From contig NZ_JACNML010000010.1 of the NCBI RefSeq assembly GCF_020005365.1, positions 1 through 64,000 of the forward strand: 64,000 nt of DNA. Reading direction: 5' to 3'. This document shows positions 45,383 to 57,084 of this stretch, one piece after another; the stretch's first letter is position 1, and each line of letters starts with the position of its first letter. The position numbers and the translations under genes were made by a program. The stretch comes from Kangiella shandongensis (GTDB taxonomy: Bacteria > Pseudomonadota > Gammaproteobacteria > Enterobacterales > Kangiellaceae). The notes under the pieces are model-generated. The model made no database searches. It was not told where the DNA came from and saw only the letters and a list, made by a program, of their open reading frames with translations.

Positions 45383-45413
45383 GATGGGTTAGCTTTGCTA
45401 AGCGTAACCCATC
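45383..45413. repeat. Inverted repeat between convergent genes
   Basis: GATGGGTTA (45383-45391) and TAACCCATC (45405-45413) form a 9-bp stem around a 13-base loop that itself contains AGC and GCT. It begins at the DoxX stop codon. There is no good T-run on either side, so it is at best a weak terminator. The GATGGGTTA/TAACCCATC core resembles dispersed repeats seen in many gammaproteobacteria (from memory). Confidence 0.55.
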
Positions 45414-45426
45414 AATTTAACCAGTT

Positions 45427-46617
45427 TTACTTAGCCGCCCACTCATAACCTTTACGCCAAACGGCTTCTAATGGTCCGCGTTTGAAATACTTAAACCAAA
45501 CAACGACAAATAATAACTGGAAAGCCCAAATCGCAAGTGTATAGAGCCACAGTTCACTGCGACTGACTTGTCCAAATAAATCCAAACCATAGCCATAAAA
45601 CAACCAACCACAGATCACACTTTGCATAATGTACAGGGTAAATGCCATACGTCCGGCTTTCGCCAATAGATTCTGCAGCGGTTTTAGAACGCTAGTTTGT
45701 CCCCACAGCATGACTCCACCTAAATAACCTAGAGCTAACACGATACTGCCAATATAAAACCCTAAACTATTGATACCAACAAATACTAGGTATTGAAAAC
45801 CTGAATCGACAAAACACCAGGTTGCTCCAAGCGATATGACTAAACCCAATAATAGTCCCCATACGGCAAAGTGCTTAAGCGTTCGAGGTGATGTTAACGC
45901 ACCTAACTTCCATAGCCCCATACCGAGCATCATTAGTCCGCAACAGCGCCATAAGGTGAAATAAATAAAATCTAAAGACTGTCTGCCCCAAGCTGCCGCA
46001 ACTCTGTCCGGCGTCAACTCCCACCAAGAGCCTTGATACTGCTGTAACGCCGCCTGTTGTGCAGTAACCGCGTCAGGGCTCCACTGCTCTGGAATCTCTG
46101 GTGGATGTATCATGGCCTGAATCGCACCCCACATATCTGGAGAAACAACACCAACGGCCATGAGCAACCCAAGCACTATCAACCATCCAGCAGCCAATCC
46201 TCGAAGCCACAAGACAATTAATCCACACAATGCATAGGCAACCAGAATATCGCCATCCCAGATCAAGTAGGCGTGAGCTAGACCAAACAGCAACAGAAAA
46301 AGGGAGCGAAAGACGAAAGGTTTCGTCGGGCTGGTTTTTAATCTTTCATATTTAGCCACGAATAGCATAATGCCAACGCCATACAGTAACGCCAGCAAGG
46401 TCATAAACCGTTGTTTAATCAGCCCATACTCAAATAACCACACCCACTGATCGAGTGGGGTAAACTCACCATAGGCTAAGGGGTTATAGCGAATAAGGCT
46501 GGGCGTCGAAAAATAGTTAATATTGATAATGAGGATAGCCAGAATCACAACCCCACGAAGGACATCTAAATTACCAAGGCGCTGGCTTTTCATCTCCATA
46601 GCTTCTAATGCTGCCAC
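45427..46617 (-). CDS. DUF418 membrane protein
   Basis: The 396-residue protein has about nine membrane segments. The N-terminal LDVLRGVVILAILIININYFS is typical of DUF418/YeiB proteins, and the C-terminal DUF418 block is seen in KAGRMAFTLYIMQSVICGWLFYGYGLDLFG and FKRGPLEAVWRKGYEW. GTG at 46617 is the start used here, with AGGA upstream; ATG codons at 46599 or 46593 are alternatives. Function is not established. Confidence 0.88.
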   Translation of the reverse strand: MAALEAMEMKSQRLGNLDVLRGVVILAILIININYFSTPSLIRYNPLAYGEFTPLDQWVWLFEYGLIKQRFMTLLALLYGVGIMLFVAKYERLKTSPTKPFVFRSLFLLLFGLAHAYLIWDGDILVAYALCGLIVLWLRGLAAGWLIVLGLLMAVGVVSPDMWGAIQAMIHPPEIPEQWSPDAVTAQQAALQQYQGSWWELTPDRVAAAWGRQSLDFIYFTLWRCCGLMMLGMGLWKLGALTSPRTLKHFAVWGLLLGLVISLGATWCFVDSGFQYLVFVGINSLGFYIGSIVLALGYLGGVMLWGQTSVLKPLQNLLAKAGRMAFTLYIMQSVICGWLFYGYGLDLFGQVSRSELWLYTLAIWAFQLLFVVVWFKYFKRGPLEAVWRKGYEWAAK

Positions 46618-46676
46618 GGCTTATATCCTATTATTTTTTTAATGAGTCGATACTATACATTTTCCACCGACACAAA

Positions 46677-46700
46677 AAAAGCGACCCGAAGGTCGCTTTT
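46677..46700 (-). terminator. Terminator after purA
   Basis: AAAAGCGACC and GGTCGCTTTT form a 10-bp stem with a CGAA tetraloop. On the minus strand seven T follow, 21 bases after the purA stop. Confidence 0.9.
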
Positions 46701-46720
46701 ATAACTTAGAAAGTTAACTC

Positions 46721-48037
<1,317 letters not shown>

Positions 48038-48221
48038 CTACTTTTGTAGATGAATCGTTCGTTGTCCTATGTGGACACCAAACCGCGCATTTTACCGAGA
48101 ATAACAGTGAAAATCCCCCTTTTTTTATAAAAAAGCTCAAATTTCCAACAACTATTTATGTCACTCAGTTATGCGGGCTCAAGATCAACAAGTTAACGTA
48201 AAAATCTATACTCGACTTTAA

Positions 48222-48410
48222 TTAACGAATCAGGAAAACCCAGCCCATGCCTAACAGCATCAATACCAGCCCAATGAGCCGCAATTGACTATCCGGTCTG
48301 GTTACCATCTCACTCACTGCTTTCTTCCAGGCTTTTGGAGCCAGAGTTGGAATCAAACCTTCCAAAATTAAGACCAAACCTAACGCGATTAACCACTCTT
48401 CTGCCATCAT
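48222..48410 (-). CDS. DUF2065 small membrane protein
   Basis: The 62-residue protein has two membrane segments (WLIALGLVLILEGLIPTLAP and LRLIGLVLMLLGMGWVFLIR). It matches DUF2065 (YjeT of E. coli), also found between hflC and purA. I chose ATG at 48410 (MMAEEW) because the longer frame from 48431 reaches the hairpin of the preceding terminator. The function is unknown. Confidence 0.85.
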   Translation of the reverse strand: MMAEEWLIALGLVLILEGLIPTLAPKAWKKAVSEMVTRPDSQLRLIGLVLMLLGMGWVFLIR

Positions 48411-48439
48411 CTTCACCAAAACATTACGCACAATTAAAA

Positions 48440-48460
48440 AAGGCCAGCTAAGCTGGCCTT
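48440..48460 (-). terminator. Terminator after hflC
   Basis: AAGGCCAGC and GCTGGCCTT form a 9-bp stem with a 3-base loop, followed on the minus strand by TTTTTT. It ends the hfl transcript and separates it from the DUF2065 gene. Confidence 0.85.
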
Positions 48461-48476
48461 AATCAATAACTTGCGA

Positions 48477-49367
48477 TTAATTTACCCCTTCAGCGTCTTT
48501 AAAGTATTTAAAGAACTCGCTTTCAGGTTTAATCACTAACACGTCATCCGAATCTTTAAACGACTCACGGTAAGCGTCCAAACTGCGTAAGAAAGCATAA
48601 AACTCAGGGTTTTGGTTATAAGTTTCAGCATAAATTTTCGCTGCTTCGGCGTCCGCATCACCTCGTATTTCACGCGCCTTCCTGTCAGCTCCTGCTAAAA
48701 TTTGCTGTACAGTAAAATCAGTTTCAGCAAAGATGATCCTCTTATCTTTTTCACCTTCGGCCCGATGCTTGTTGGCAATTTTTACACGCTCATTACGCAT
48801 ACGGTTATAAATCGCTTCGCTCACTTCATTTGGCAGGTTAATGGTTTTGACTCGAATATCAACGACCTCAATACCTAAGTCCGGAGCGATCTTCTGGGTT
48901 TCACTCAGCATCAACCCCATGACTTCTTCGCGCTCACCTGATACCACCTGTGTACGGGTACGCTGACCAAACTCATCCCTCAGTGCGTTCTCAATCGTAT
49001 CATCAAGACGGCTTTCCGCGATCCGGTGGTTAGCATTGGTTTTGCGATAAAATTGACCAAAATCTTTGATACGCCACTTAATGTAACTATCAACGATTAA
49101 ATCTTTTTGTTCAGAGGTAGCGATTCGATCAGATTCGCCATCAAAGGTTTGGATACGCTTATCCATAATGATGGCCTTATCAGCAATCGGCCAACGGAAA
49201 TGTAAGCCGCGTCCATATAGTTTAGCTTTACCATTATCATCTACTTTGATATCACCAAACTGCAAAACAATCGCCGTTTCCCACTCTTTGACTTTAAAAG
49301 TACAGGTCCAGAATACCGCTAAAATGACCAGAAGAATGACCACAGTACTAATTAACTTATTCATCAT
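48477..49367 (-). CDS. hflC: FtsH protease modulator HflC
   Basis: HflC forms with HflK an SPFH complex around the FtsH protease. The 296-residue protein has an N-terminal membrane anchor (LISTVVILLVILAVFWTC), then FKVKEWETAIVLQFGDI and RNALRDEFGQRT-type SPFH residues (ENALRDEFGQRT), and a C-terminal coiled region with EAAKIYAETYNQNPEFYAFLRSLDAYR. It starts 8 bases after hflK. Confidence 0.96.
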   Translation of the reverse strand: MMNKLISTVVILLVILAVFWTCTFKVKEWETAIVLQFGDIKVDDNGKAKLYGRGLHFRWPIADKAIIMDKRIQTFDGESDRIATSEQKDLIVDSYIKWRIKDFGQFYRKTNANHRIAESRLDDTIENALRDEFGQRTRTQVVSGEREEVMGLMLSETQKIAPDLGIEVVDIRVKTINLPNEVSEAIYNRMRNERVKIANKHRAEGEKDKRIIFAETDFTVQQILAGADRKAREIRGDADAEAAKIYAETYNQNPEFYAFLRSLDAYRESFKDSDDVLVIKPESEFFKYFKDAEGVN

Positions 49368-49375
49368 TGGCCTCC

Positions 49376-50425
49376 TTATTGGTTCTTATTGTTTGATTGA
49401 GACGAGTTGCTCTTATTTCGCTGCATAATTTTATCCAACGGAATGTAAGTCATGTTATTGCCACCCTCTGTATCAAGCACCACTTTCGATGTTTTGCTTA
49501 ATACCTCCTCAAGGGTTTCTAGATATAGACGCTTGCGTGTTACTTCCGGCGCGGCATTATATTCCGGTAATAGCGCTTTAAATCGAGCCACTTCACCGTG
49601 TGCTTTTTCGACTACTCGAGCACGATAGGATTCAGCTTCTTGAATCACTTTCTCTGCATTACCTTCTGCCAATGGAATTTTCTGGCTACGATAAGCATTA
49701 CCCTGTTCCTTATATGCGCGTTGGTCCTCTTCTGCCTTAATCGCATCATCAAATGCAGGCTTTACTGACGCAGGAACATCAACGTTACCAACCAAATTCA
49801 CACGAAATATTTCCAAACCAGTATTATATGGTTTCAGAATAGAAGCGATTTCATTCTGCACATTTTGTCGCACGGCTTCTTTCTTATTGGTACGGGCATC
49901 TTGTAAAAGCGTATGTCCAATTACTTGACGCAGCGCAGCTTCCGTCGCATGTTTTAACGTTTGAACAGGATCAACGACATTAAACTGATAATCCAGCGCA
50001 TTATCAACACGATACTGGACTTTCACTCTAACCGTTGCAACATTATCATCTTTGGTCAGCATCAAACCTTCTACTTCAATATCTTTAATGCTTTCGACAT
50101 CAACAAAATAAACTTGTTGAACCGGTGCGAAAGCAAAATGAAGACCAGCATTATCGGTACGAGTATGTTCACCAAAGGTCAATACAATTGCCTGCTCTTT
50201 CTCATTAACGGTATAAGCTGACTTAAATAAATAAACGGCTATCAACACTAATAGACCAATGATAATAACGATACTATTACCACCGCCTTTGCCGCTGCCG
50301 CCACCAAAAATTCCACCGATTTTCTCGCCAGCTTTTTTGATTAAATCATCCAGATCATCATTTTTATTTGGGCGTTTCTTACCCCATGGGTCTTGATTGT
50401 TATTACCCGGTTCATTCCAGGCCAT
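49376..50425 (-). CDS. hflK: FtsH protease modulator HflK
   Basis: The 349-residue protein has a Gly-rich N-terminus (WNEPGNNNQDPWGKKRP and GGIFGGGSGKGGGN), a membrane segment at about 50-67 (SIVIIIGLLVLIAVYLF) and the SPFH domain beginning SAYTVNEKEQAIVLTFGEH. It is the partner of HflC. It lies about 100 bases downstream of hflX, and a long transcript from miaA/hfq through hflC is likely. Confidence 0.96.
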   Translation of the reverse strand: MAWNEPGNNNQDPWGKKRPNKNDDLDDLIKKAGEKIGGIFGGGSGKGGGNSIVIIIGLLVLIAVYLFKSAYTVNEKEQAIVLTFGEHTRTDNAGLHFAFAPVQQVYFVDVESIKDIEVEGLMLTKDDNVATVRVKVQYRVDNALDYQFNVVDPVQTLKHATEAALRQVIGHTLLQDARTNKKEAVRQNVQNEIASILKPYNTGLEIFRVNLVGNVDVPASVKPAFDDAIKAEEDQRAYKEQGNAYRSQKIPLAEGNAEKVIQEAESYRARVVEKAHGEVARFKALLPEYNAAPEVTRKRLYLETLEEVLSKTSKVVLDTEGGNNMTYIPLDKIMQRNKSNSSQSNNKNQ

Positions 50426-50527
50426 ATAGACTTCTCCAGTTTTAAACTATGAATTCACAAGCTTATACAAATTATGGGCTCAAACACCCACATATAACCA
50501 GTATCGCTACTTCAGACACTTATAGTA

Positions 50528-51841
50528 TCACGAACTCAGCACGAACTGGTTTAAATCTTTTTCCAACTGCCGTCCGAGGCGAATCCAGTCAGACTCGTCC
50601 AGACGGACCTCTAAAATCATATCGCCATCACCATCGCTATCTTCGTTTTCGACAGCCTGTAGTTCGTACAACAAGCCACGCAAACGGCCTTCCTGTGGTG
50701 GTAATCTCAGTGTTGCCTGGAATTGCTTTTCTTCCGCCAGCTCTTCTATTGCCTGAAGTAAAAGGTCAATACCTTTATTCTCCACCGCAGAAGTCCACAC
50801 CCGAATAGGCAACCCGTCTCCATCCCTGTCGATCCGAGGTTCTGCCCCATCAATCATATCAATTTTATTGTACACTTCTAAAGTGCGGATCTCGTCTGCA
50901 CCGATGTCTGTCAAAACTTCCATGACCTGCTCGATATTCTCATCGCGTCGCTCGCTGGCAGCATCAATCACATGCAACAGAATATCCGCCTCCACCGACT
51001 CTTCAAGTGTCGCCCGGAAAGCTGCCACCAGTTCGTGCGGCAAATGACGAATAAAGCCTACGGTATCGGCCAAAATTACATCGCTACCCTGAGGCAGAGA
51101 CACTCTGCGCAAGATCGGATCCAGTGTCGCGAACAGTTTATCTGCAGCCAAGACTTTGGCTTCGGTCAGCCGGTTGAATAAGGTAGACTTGCCGGCATTG
51201 GTATAACCGACGATAGATACGGTTTTAATGTTAGCCCGCTTTCGCGAACGTCTTCCCTGTTCGCGCTGCTTACCGACTTTATCCAGGCGCTTTTCAATAT
51301 ACTTGATTCGATCGCGCACCAGTCGTCTATCGGTCTCGAGCTGCGTTTCACCCGGCCCCCGCATACCGATACCGCCCTTTTGGCGCTCAAGGTGGGTCCA
51401 GCCTCGCACCAACCGGGTCGACAAGTGTCGCAACTGGGCTAGCTCTACCTGTAACTTACCTTCAAAGGTAAAAGCGCGCTGAGCAAAAATATCCAGAATC
51501 AACCCAATTCTGTCAATCACTCGACATTTAACTACCTGCTCAATATTACGTTCTTGTGCGGGAGATAAGTTGTGATTAAAAATGACGACATTGGCATCTG
51601 TTGCACCACGGGCACTTCCTTTGATCGCCTGCTTAGCGCTGAGAATTTCATCGATTTTACCCTTGCCAATAAAGAATTTAGGATCTGGTGTATGCCGCTT
51701 GGCAGTGACGATATCCATGACCTTGAGCCCCGCGGAACGCACTAGCTCAACAAATTCCTGTAAATCTTCTTGATTGGCTTCTTGGTCAAAATCAATGTGT
51801 ACTAGAATGGCGGACTCGCCACCACTGTGTCGATCAAACAA
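50528..51841 (-). CDS. hflX: Ribosome-splitting GTPase HflX
   Basis: HflX binds the 50S subunit and splits stalled ribosomes. The 437-residue protein has the N-terminal nucleotide-binding HflX domain (SAGLKVMDIVTAKRHTPDPKFFIGKGKIDEI), the coiled linker with MRGPGETQLETDRRLVRDRI, and the G domain with GYTNAGKSTLFNRLT, DTVGFIRHLPH and YNKIDMID. It lies between hfq and hflK. Confidence 0.97.
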   Translation of the reverse strand: MFDRHSGGESAILVHIDFDQEANQEDLQEFVELVRSAGLKVMDIVTAKRHTPDPKFFIGKGKIDEILSAKQAIKGSARGATDANVVIFNHNLSPAQERNIEQVVKCRVIDRIGLILDIFAQRAFTFEGKLQVELAQLRHLSTRLVRGWTHLERQKGGIGMRGPGETQLETDRRLVRDRIKYIEKRLDKVGKQREQGRRSRKRANIKTVSIVGYTNAGKSTLFNRLTEAKVLAADKLFATLDPILRRVSLPQGSDVILADTVGFIRHLPHELVAAFRATLEESVEADILLHVIDAASERRDENIEQVMEVLTDIGADEIRTLEVYNKIDMIDGAEPRIDRDGDGLPIRVWTSAVENKGIDLLLQAIEELAEEKQFQATLRLPPQEGRLRGLLYELQAVENEDSDGDGDMILEVRLDESDWIRLGRQLEKDLNQFVLSS

Positions 51842-51949
51842 TCATTAACCTCAGATTGGATCTCTCTTAGGAAAAGAATAGTGTAATGCTACCTGCCGGA
51901 ATAAGCCAGCAAGTAGCAAAATTCTTTTTACTGTATTCAGGGTAGAGTG

Positions 51950-52297
51950 TTACAGACCGCCCATTGGACCGCCAGTATAACCACCACCATTACCGCCAGA
52001 CATAGGACCACCCATTCCTGGGCCACCCATACCGCTTTGACTGCCCTGATCTTCACGCTGTCCGCCGTTATCATTATTTTGGTAATGACCACGTACATTG
52101 CGAATCGGAACTACTGTCGATATAGCGTGCTTATAAACCATCTGGCTTACCGTATTTTTCAACAAGATGACAAACTGATCGAATGACTCAATTTGTCCCT
52201 GTAACTTTATACCATTAACCAAATAGATTGAAACGGGAACTTTCTCACGTCGAAGTGCGTTCAAGAAAGGGTCTTGTAATGATTGCCCTTTTGACAT
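51950..52297 (-). CDS. hfq: RNA chaperone Hfq
   Basis: The Sm-fold core (about 1-70) is seen in [41 protein letters not shown] and KHAISTVVP, the diagnostic Sm2 motif. The C-terminal 40 residues are a disordered Gly/Met-rich tail. Total length 115 is a little longer than E. coli Hfq. It is 179 bases downstream of miaA. Confidence 0.98.
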   Translation of the reverse strand: MSKGQSLQDPFLNALRREKVPVSIYLVNGIKLQGQIESFDQFVILLKNTVSQMVYKHAISTVVPIRNVRGHYQNNDNGGQREDQGSQSGMGGPGMGGPMSGGNGGGYTGGPMGGL

Positions 52298-52335
52298 TAC
52301 TCTCTCCTGTTATTTATAAAATTTATCATTTTGGC

Positions 52336-52374
52336 ATTAGCTTTTTTTATTAAAAGTTCGACACCAAAGCTAAT
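52336..52374. repeat. Inverted repeat upstream of hfq
   Basis: ATTAGCTTT (52336-52344) and AAAGCTAAT (52366-52374) form a perfect 9-bp inverted repeat separated by 21 bases, ahead of the hfq start at 52297. It could be part of a promoter-operator region or a weak hairpin after miaA. The role is unknown. Confidence 0.35.
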
Positions 52375-52476
52375 ATTCTTTTATTACTTCTACAAATCTT
52401 ATTGGAACTAATTCCACTTTGAAGTGTACATGATTTAATCAAGGAGATCGAGATATATCAATGAGATAGAATGACT

Positions 52477-53418
52477 TTAGTGCAATTTTAATAATTGCGT
52501 CACGTCTTGATAAATCTCAGATAAAGAAGCTTGAGAATTTACCCAATGTAGGTTAGGCCAGCTCCGAAGCCAAGTAAACTGGCGTTTAGCCAGCTGCCGT
52601 GTGGCAATAACTCCTCGCTCCACCGCTTCTTCTAAACTTAACTCACCTTCGAGATACTGCCATAGCTGGCGGTAACCGACGGAACGAATCGCAGGCAACT
52701 CAGAATTCAGGTCGCCTCGTTGATATAACCTCTCGACTTCCTGCAGAAAACCTTGCTCCATCATCAGCTTAAAACGCTGCTCGATTCTCTGGTGTAAAAA
52801 CTTCCTGTCTTCCGGTGCCAGAGCAATCTGCGTCACGTCATAAGGAAACTCTTCCTGCTGCTGTTCCTGATGCAATGTCGATAACGGCTTTCCGGTAATG
52901 TAATAAACTTCCAGCGCACGTAGTGTTCTTTGGGGATCATTCTCATGAATACGCTGCGCAGCCTTGGGATCCACCCGTTTGAGCTCATCGTGTAATACGT
53001 TCAAACCTTCTTTATCCATTCGCCGCTGCAAAGTGCTACGAACCTTGGGATCCGAATCTGGTAAATTACTCATACCCTCGAGCAGCGCTTTGTAATAGAG
53101 CATGGTGCCGCCAACCAATAAAGGCGTTTTGCCTGACTCGGTGATATCGAACATTTCACGCAGAGCATCCTGTCGGAACTGAGCTGCCGAATAGGGTTCA
53201 CTGGGATCACAGATATCGATTAAACGGTGAGGCGCCTGCGCCAGCTCCTGCGGCGAGGGCTTGGCAGATCCTATATCCATACCTTTGTACACCATCGCCG
53301 AATCAACACTGATGATTTCGCAGCGATGGTCCTGCACCAAGCGCATTGCTAAGTCCGTTTTGCCCGATGCTGTTGGCCCCATCAAAAATATAGCTTTGGG
53401 CTTAACCTCTTCACTCAT
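52477..53418 (-). CDS. miaA: tRNA dimethylallyltransferase
   Basis: MiaA adds a dimethylallyl group to A37 of tRNAs reading UNN codons. The 313-residue protein has the P-loop [15 protein letters not shown] (residues 11-25), [19 protein letters not shown], and the C-terminal [19 protein letters not shown]. Its start overlaps the mutL stop by one base. Confidence 0.97.
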   Translation of the reverse strand: MSEEVKPKAIFLMGPTASGKTDLAMRLVQDHRCEIISVDSAMVYKGMDIGSAKPSPQELAQAPHRLIDICDPSEPYSAAQFRQDALREMFDITESGKTPLLVGGTMLYYKALLEGMSNLPDSDPKVRSTLQRRMDKEGLNVLHDELKRVDPKAAQRIHENDPQRTLRALEVYYITGKPLSTLHQEQQQEEFPYDVTQIALAPEDRKFLHQRIEQRFKLMMEQGFLQEVERLYQRGDLNSELPAIRSVGYRQLWQYLEGELSLEEAVERGVIATRQLAKRQFTWLRSWPNLHWVNSQASLSEIYQDVTQLLKLH

Positions 53419-55199
53419 TAATCACATGATCCTGTATACGTTTGCCGTAGCTGACTCTGTTTTTTATGAGATGACAGCCAAGTTGCAATATCATCAACGC
53501 TAAGTTGTTGACAAAATTCCGAATCCTGCCATTTATGCGGCTGCAAAAATTCTAACCAATTAACCTCAGATTGCGGTAACCAGTGTTGTTCCATACGCAC
53601 CACCAGCTCCTGCCTCAATTTATCTTCACCCCAGCCCTGCTGAACATAGTCATACAGCGCTTGTTGCAGCCAGGGCTTAATGGCCACATGCTGTAAAGCC
53701 GATGGCACCCTTCTCAAGGCAACGGAGTGCGGTCCGGTCTGATTGATATCGAAGCCTAAGCTCTGAAGTAGTGTAACTTGCTCTTCTGTGAGCTGCTTTT
53801 CAGGCACGCCAAGGCGCTCTGGAATCAATAATGGTCGCTGCTTGACCTCTCCCGTTTGCCATTCTTTTTCCAGTAACTGCCGCAAATAGTGAAGCCAAAA
53901 ACTTTTTATATCCAATAATACCGCGCCAGAACCAGACGGCTGCATCAAATAACGCTCAGCAATCATAATATAATCGCCGGCTTTAGCTGATGACTTGGGA
54001 GCATAAGACTGATAATGACGCTCACGAACAACTTGTTGCGTAGAACCAATACTGCCAGTGTCCGCCGAAGACTGTTTGACTCCTGCGGCTAAGCGCGGAT
54101 GGTAATATTCGTCTCGTTGCGTATTAGTCTGCGGTTGATAATGCCCCTTTATTTCTTCGACTTGTCGCAACTCGGACGCGTCATGTATGGTTTCCTGAGG
54201 CTGTAAACACTCACTAACACTTCGGGTAATAAAATCGTGCACCATACGAGCATCCGAGAAGCGAACCTCGTGCTTGGTCGGGTGTACATTCACATCCACC
54301 TGTTCAGCGTCTAACTCCAAGTATAAAACATAAGCTGGGACCCGACCCGTCGGCAGTAAGTCCTGATAAGCCTGACGTATAGCATGGTTCAGGGTACGAT
54401 CACGAACGGCCCTGCCATTAACGAAAACATACTGGCTGAGATTTGAGTTATGATGACGCTCCGGACTGGATAGCCAGCCCCATAAGTGTAAGCTGTCAAT
54501 ACTGGTATCGAGCAGTAACGCATCCACTAAAAAGTTATGACTGACTATCGAGCCGACGCGTTGTTTTTGTTGCTCTTCAGATTGTGCAGCAGGAATACGC
54601 TTAGTCACTTTGCCGTTATGCTTCAGGGTAAAAGCTATGCCTGGCGAGGCCAAAGCGACCCGTTTAATGGTTTCTTCGATATGAACGTATTCGGTGCGTT
54701 CTGCGCGTAAAAACTTCTGTCGAGCCGGGGTATTAAAGAATAAGTCTCTAACTTCGACGATAGTGCCTGTCGGCATCGCCCTTGGCTGAATCTCAACTGC
54801 CATATCCTGTCCTTTGGCAATGGCAGACCAGCCACTCGTCTCGTCATTCGCCGAATGAGCTTTGGAACTTAAGGTCAGCTTTGCTACGGAGCTGATACTG
54901 GCTAGCGCCTCACCGCGAAAACCCAGCGTATGAATGGCTTTTAAGTCTTGGGTTTGTTCAATCTTGCTGGTGGCATGTCGTGCCAGCGCTAATTCCAGCT
55001 GCGTCCGCTCAATGCCTGCACCATCATCCGTCACCCGGATTAGCCGAGTGCCGCCCCGTTCTATATCAACCTGAATTCGTTGAGCACCGGCATCAACCGC
55101 GTTCTCTAATAACTCTTTCACCACCGAGGAAGGTCGTTCAACGACCTCACCGGCAGCAATCTGGTTCGCTAACAGTGGAGAAAGTTTTTTAATTTGCAT
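53418..55199 (-). CDS. mutL: DNA mismatch repair protein MutL
   Basis: The GHL ATPase domain is seen in [32 protein letters not shown] and [15 protein letters not shown]. The C-terminal dimerisation domain lacks the DQHAxxExxxxE endonuclease motif, as in MutH-using bacteria; mutH is not in the window. I chose ATG at 55199 ([13 protein letters not shown]), giving 593 residues, since the longer frame from 55235 runs into amiC. It ends one base into miaA. Confidence 0.96.
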   Translation of the reverse strand: MQIKKLSPLLANQIAAGEVVERPSSVVKELLENAVDAGAQRIQVDIERGGTRLIRVTDDGAGIERTQLELALARHATSKIEQTQDLKAIHTLGFRGEALASISSVAKLTLSSKAHSANDETSGWSAIAKGQDMAVEIQPRAMPTGTIVEVRDLFFNTPARQKFLRAERTEYVHIEETIKRVALASPGIAFTLKHNGKVTKRIPAAQSEEQQKQRVGSIVSHNFLVDALLLDTSIDSLHLWGWLSSPERHHNSNLSQYVFVNGRAVRDRTLNHAIRQAYQDLLPTGRVPAYVLYLELDAEQVDVNVHPTKHEVRFSDARMVHDFITRSVSECLQPQETIHDASELRQVEEIKGHYQPQTNTQRDEYYHPRLAAGVKQSSADTGSIGSTQQVVRERHYQSYAPKSSAKAGDYIMIAERYLMQPSGSGAVLLDIKSFWLHYLRQLLEKEWQTGEVKQRPLLIPERLGVPEKQLTEEQVTLLQSLGFDINQTGPHSVALRRVPSALQHVAIKPWLQQALYDYVQQGWGEDKLRQELVVRMEQHWLPQSEVNWLEFLQPHKWQDSEFCQQLSVDDIATWLSSHKKQSQLRQTYTGSCD

Positions 55200-55203
55200 T
55201 GAA

Positions 55204-56520
55204 CTAGCTGCTTGGGATAACCAGCTTCTGACCAATTCGAACCGTATTCGATGTCATTTTATTAACTTTTTTGATCTTACTGACACTGGTATTAAAACGT
55301 CGCGCTACTTTAATCAGGCTATCACCACGCTTTACATGATAGATGTTTTTCCGATACAGGTTGGCGAACTTGGTGCCGTCTGGCGCATGGTGCTTAAAAT
55401 ATTCAACAATACCACTTTTGACCGCTGTCGCCAGTTTGCGACGATAGGCAGAGGTTTTCAGCAGGCGCTCTTCCTGTGGATTTGATATAAACCCAGACTC
55501 TACCAGTATGGATGGAATATCGGGATTTTTCAAAACCACAAAACCTGCTTCTTCAACGTGCTTTTTGTGCATTTTCGGCGCCACGCCAGACATATGCCCA
55601 TGAACCCTTTTGCCCAGGGTCAGGCTAGCCTGTATGGAGTGTTCCATTTGTAAATCCAAAATCACCTGAGCCACTGGCTTTTCATACACTGACAAGTCTA
55701 AGTTAGTATCAACCCCCCCTAACAGCTCGGACTCTGTTTCCTGCTTTCTTAACCAACGAGCCAGCTCAGAGCGAGCTCCTCGAGTCGATAGAATCCAAAC
55801 GGAAGCGCCTCGAGCCTTACTATTTTTAAAGCTATCAGCATGGATTGATACAAATAGGTCCGCACGGTGCTGTCGAGCAATAGCAGTTCGTTTCCTCAAC
55901 GATAAATAAAAGTCTGTTTTACGCGTCAATACTGCCTTAAGACCATTGACGGCATTTATCTGCTTTGCCAGCTCTTTCGCTAACTTTAACGTAATATTCT
56001 TTTCTTTTTGCCCCGTAGGACCACGAGCGCCAGGATCCTCCCCTCCATGTCCCGCATCAATCGCCACGACAATATCACGGTTGCTATTACCATCAACGAC
56101 CGGCGGCTTAATCACTTTACGCTTTTTATCGACTAAATCGATTACTAAACGATCGCCATATTCCTGGTAGGGTTTGAGGGAGAAACTATTAGGTTCGGCT
56201 TTCTTGGTTAAGTCTAAAACCAAACGTAAAACGCCTTCCCGGGGCGGTTTGCTTTGGCGCACCCGTTTGACTAAATCACTTTTTATATCGAGCTGACTCA
56301 GATCAACGGTTACTCGTGAATCCGGAATATCGATAACGATTCGATCGGGATTTTTCAGGACAGACAGCTCATGCTCAACGGGCGAGGTTAAATCAAAAAC
56401 CACTCGCGTTGATTCCGGAGACTGCCAAAACCTCATGCTTTTGATGACCGCAGCCTGTGCAGTCAAGCCGAGCAATAAGGTTGAAGCCAGTAAGAGTTTG
56501 ATCAGTTGTTTTGTTATCAT
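55204..56520 (-). CDS. amiC: N-acetylmuramoyl-L-alanine amidase (AMIN + Amidase_3 + LysM)
   Basis: The enzyme cuts the stem peptide from muramic acid during septum splitting. The precursor has a signal peptide (LIKLLLASTLLLGLTAQA), an AMIN domain (about 25-125), the zinc amidase domain with AIDAGHGGEDPGARG, ADLFVSIHADSF and ILVESGFISNPQEE, and a C-terminal LysM (YHVKRGDSLIKVARRFNTS). ATG at 56520 is used; GTG two codons upstream is possible. Domain order resembles AmiB/AmiC; amiB is the enteric gene at this place, and LysM at the end is more AmiB-like. Confidence 0.9.
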   Translation of the reverse strand: MITKQLIKLLLASTLLLGLTAQAAVIKSMRFWQSPESTRVVFDLTSPVEHELSVLKNPDRIVIDIPDSRVTVDLSQLDIKSDLVKRVRQSKPPREGVLRLVLDLTKKAEPNSFSLKPYQEYGDRLVIDLVDKKRKVIKPPVVDGNSNRDIVVAIDAGHGGEDPGARGPTGQKEKNITLKLAKELAKQINAVNGLKAVLTRKTDFYLSLRKRTAIARQHRADLFVSIHADSFKNSKARGASVWILSTRGARSELARWLRKQETESELLGGVDTNLDLSVYEKPVAQVILDLQMEHSIQASLTLGKRVHGHMSGVAPKMHKKHVEEAGFVVLKNPDIPSILVESGFISNPQEERLLKTSAYRRKLATAVKSGIVEYFKHHAPDGTKFANLYRKNIYHVKRGDSLIKVARRFNTSVSKIKKVNKMTSNTVRIGQKLVIPSS

Positions 56521-56562
56521 TGTCACGCCGTAGTTACTGCTCCCTAGTGATTTTGGCACAAT

Positions 56563-57084
56563 TTAAAGTGTATTGGCTAGTGTTTCACGGATTTTTTGGA
56601 GCTCAAGCTTTCGACTCCCTGCCGCGGTTAACTGTAATCCAGCAAGTCTGGCTTCACCGTCATAAGTTAAAGAAGCGATTAAATCAGCCTCTGGAATCAT
56701 ACCTTCACCTTTATCCGGCCATTCAAATATTAATAATGAGTCGTCGTCCTGATACTCACGAATACCGATGAACTCCAACTCTTCTGGATCAGACAAACGG
56801 TACAGATCGAAGTGATAGACGTTTAATGAATCAAATTCATATGGCTCAACTAAAGTATAGGTAGGGCTTTTTACCGCGCCGCTATGTCCAAAGCCCTGTA
56901 GCAGTCCGCGAACCAGAGTCGTTTTACCCGCCCCTAGCTCACCATAAAGGTAAATCACAAAAGGTGCGGAAATAGCTTTTGATAACGCCCTCCCCAAAGC
57001 TACCGTATCGGCTTCTGCCTCCAAAACAACGGACAGGTGAGTCCCTTTATGTTCGCTCTTGGCTTCATCACTCAGTTTTATCAT
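56563..57084 (-). CDS. tsaE: tRNA threonylcarbamoyladenosine biosynthesis ATPase TsaE
   Basis: TsaE acts with TsaB and TsaD to make t6A37 in tRNA. The 173-residue protein has the Walker A motif GELGAGKTT at residues 48-56, SPTYTLVEPYEF and VYHFDLYRLSDPEELEFIG. It starts directly after nnr on the same strand. Confidence 0.97.
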   Translation of the reverse strand: MIKLSDEAKSEHKGTHLSVVLEAEADTVALGRALSKAISAPFVIYLYGELGAGKTTLVRGLLQGFGHSGAVKSPTYTLVEPYEFDSLNVYHFDLYRLSDPEELEFIGIREYQDDDSLLIFEWPDKGEGMIPEADLIASLTYDGEARLAGLQLTAAGSRKLELQKIRETLANTL

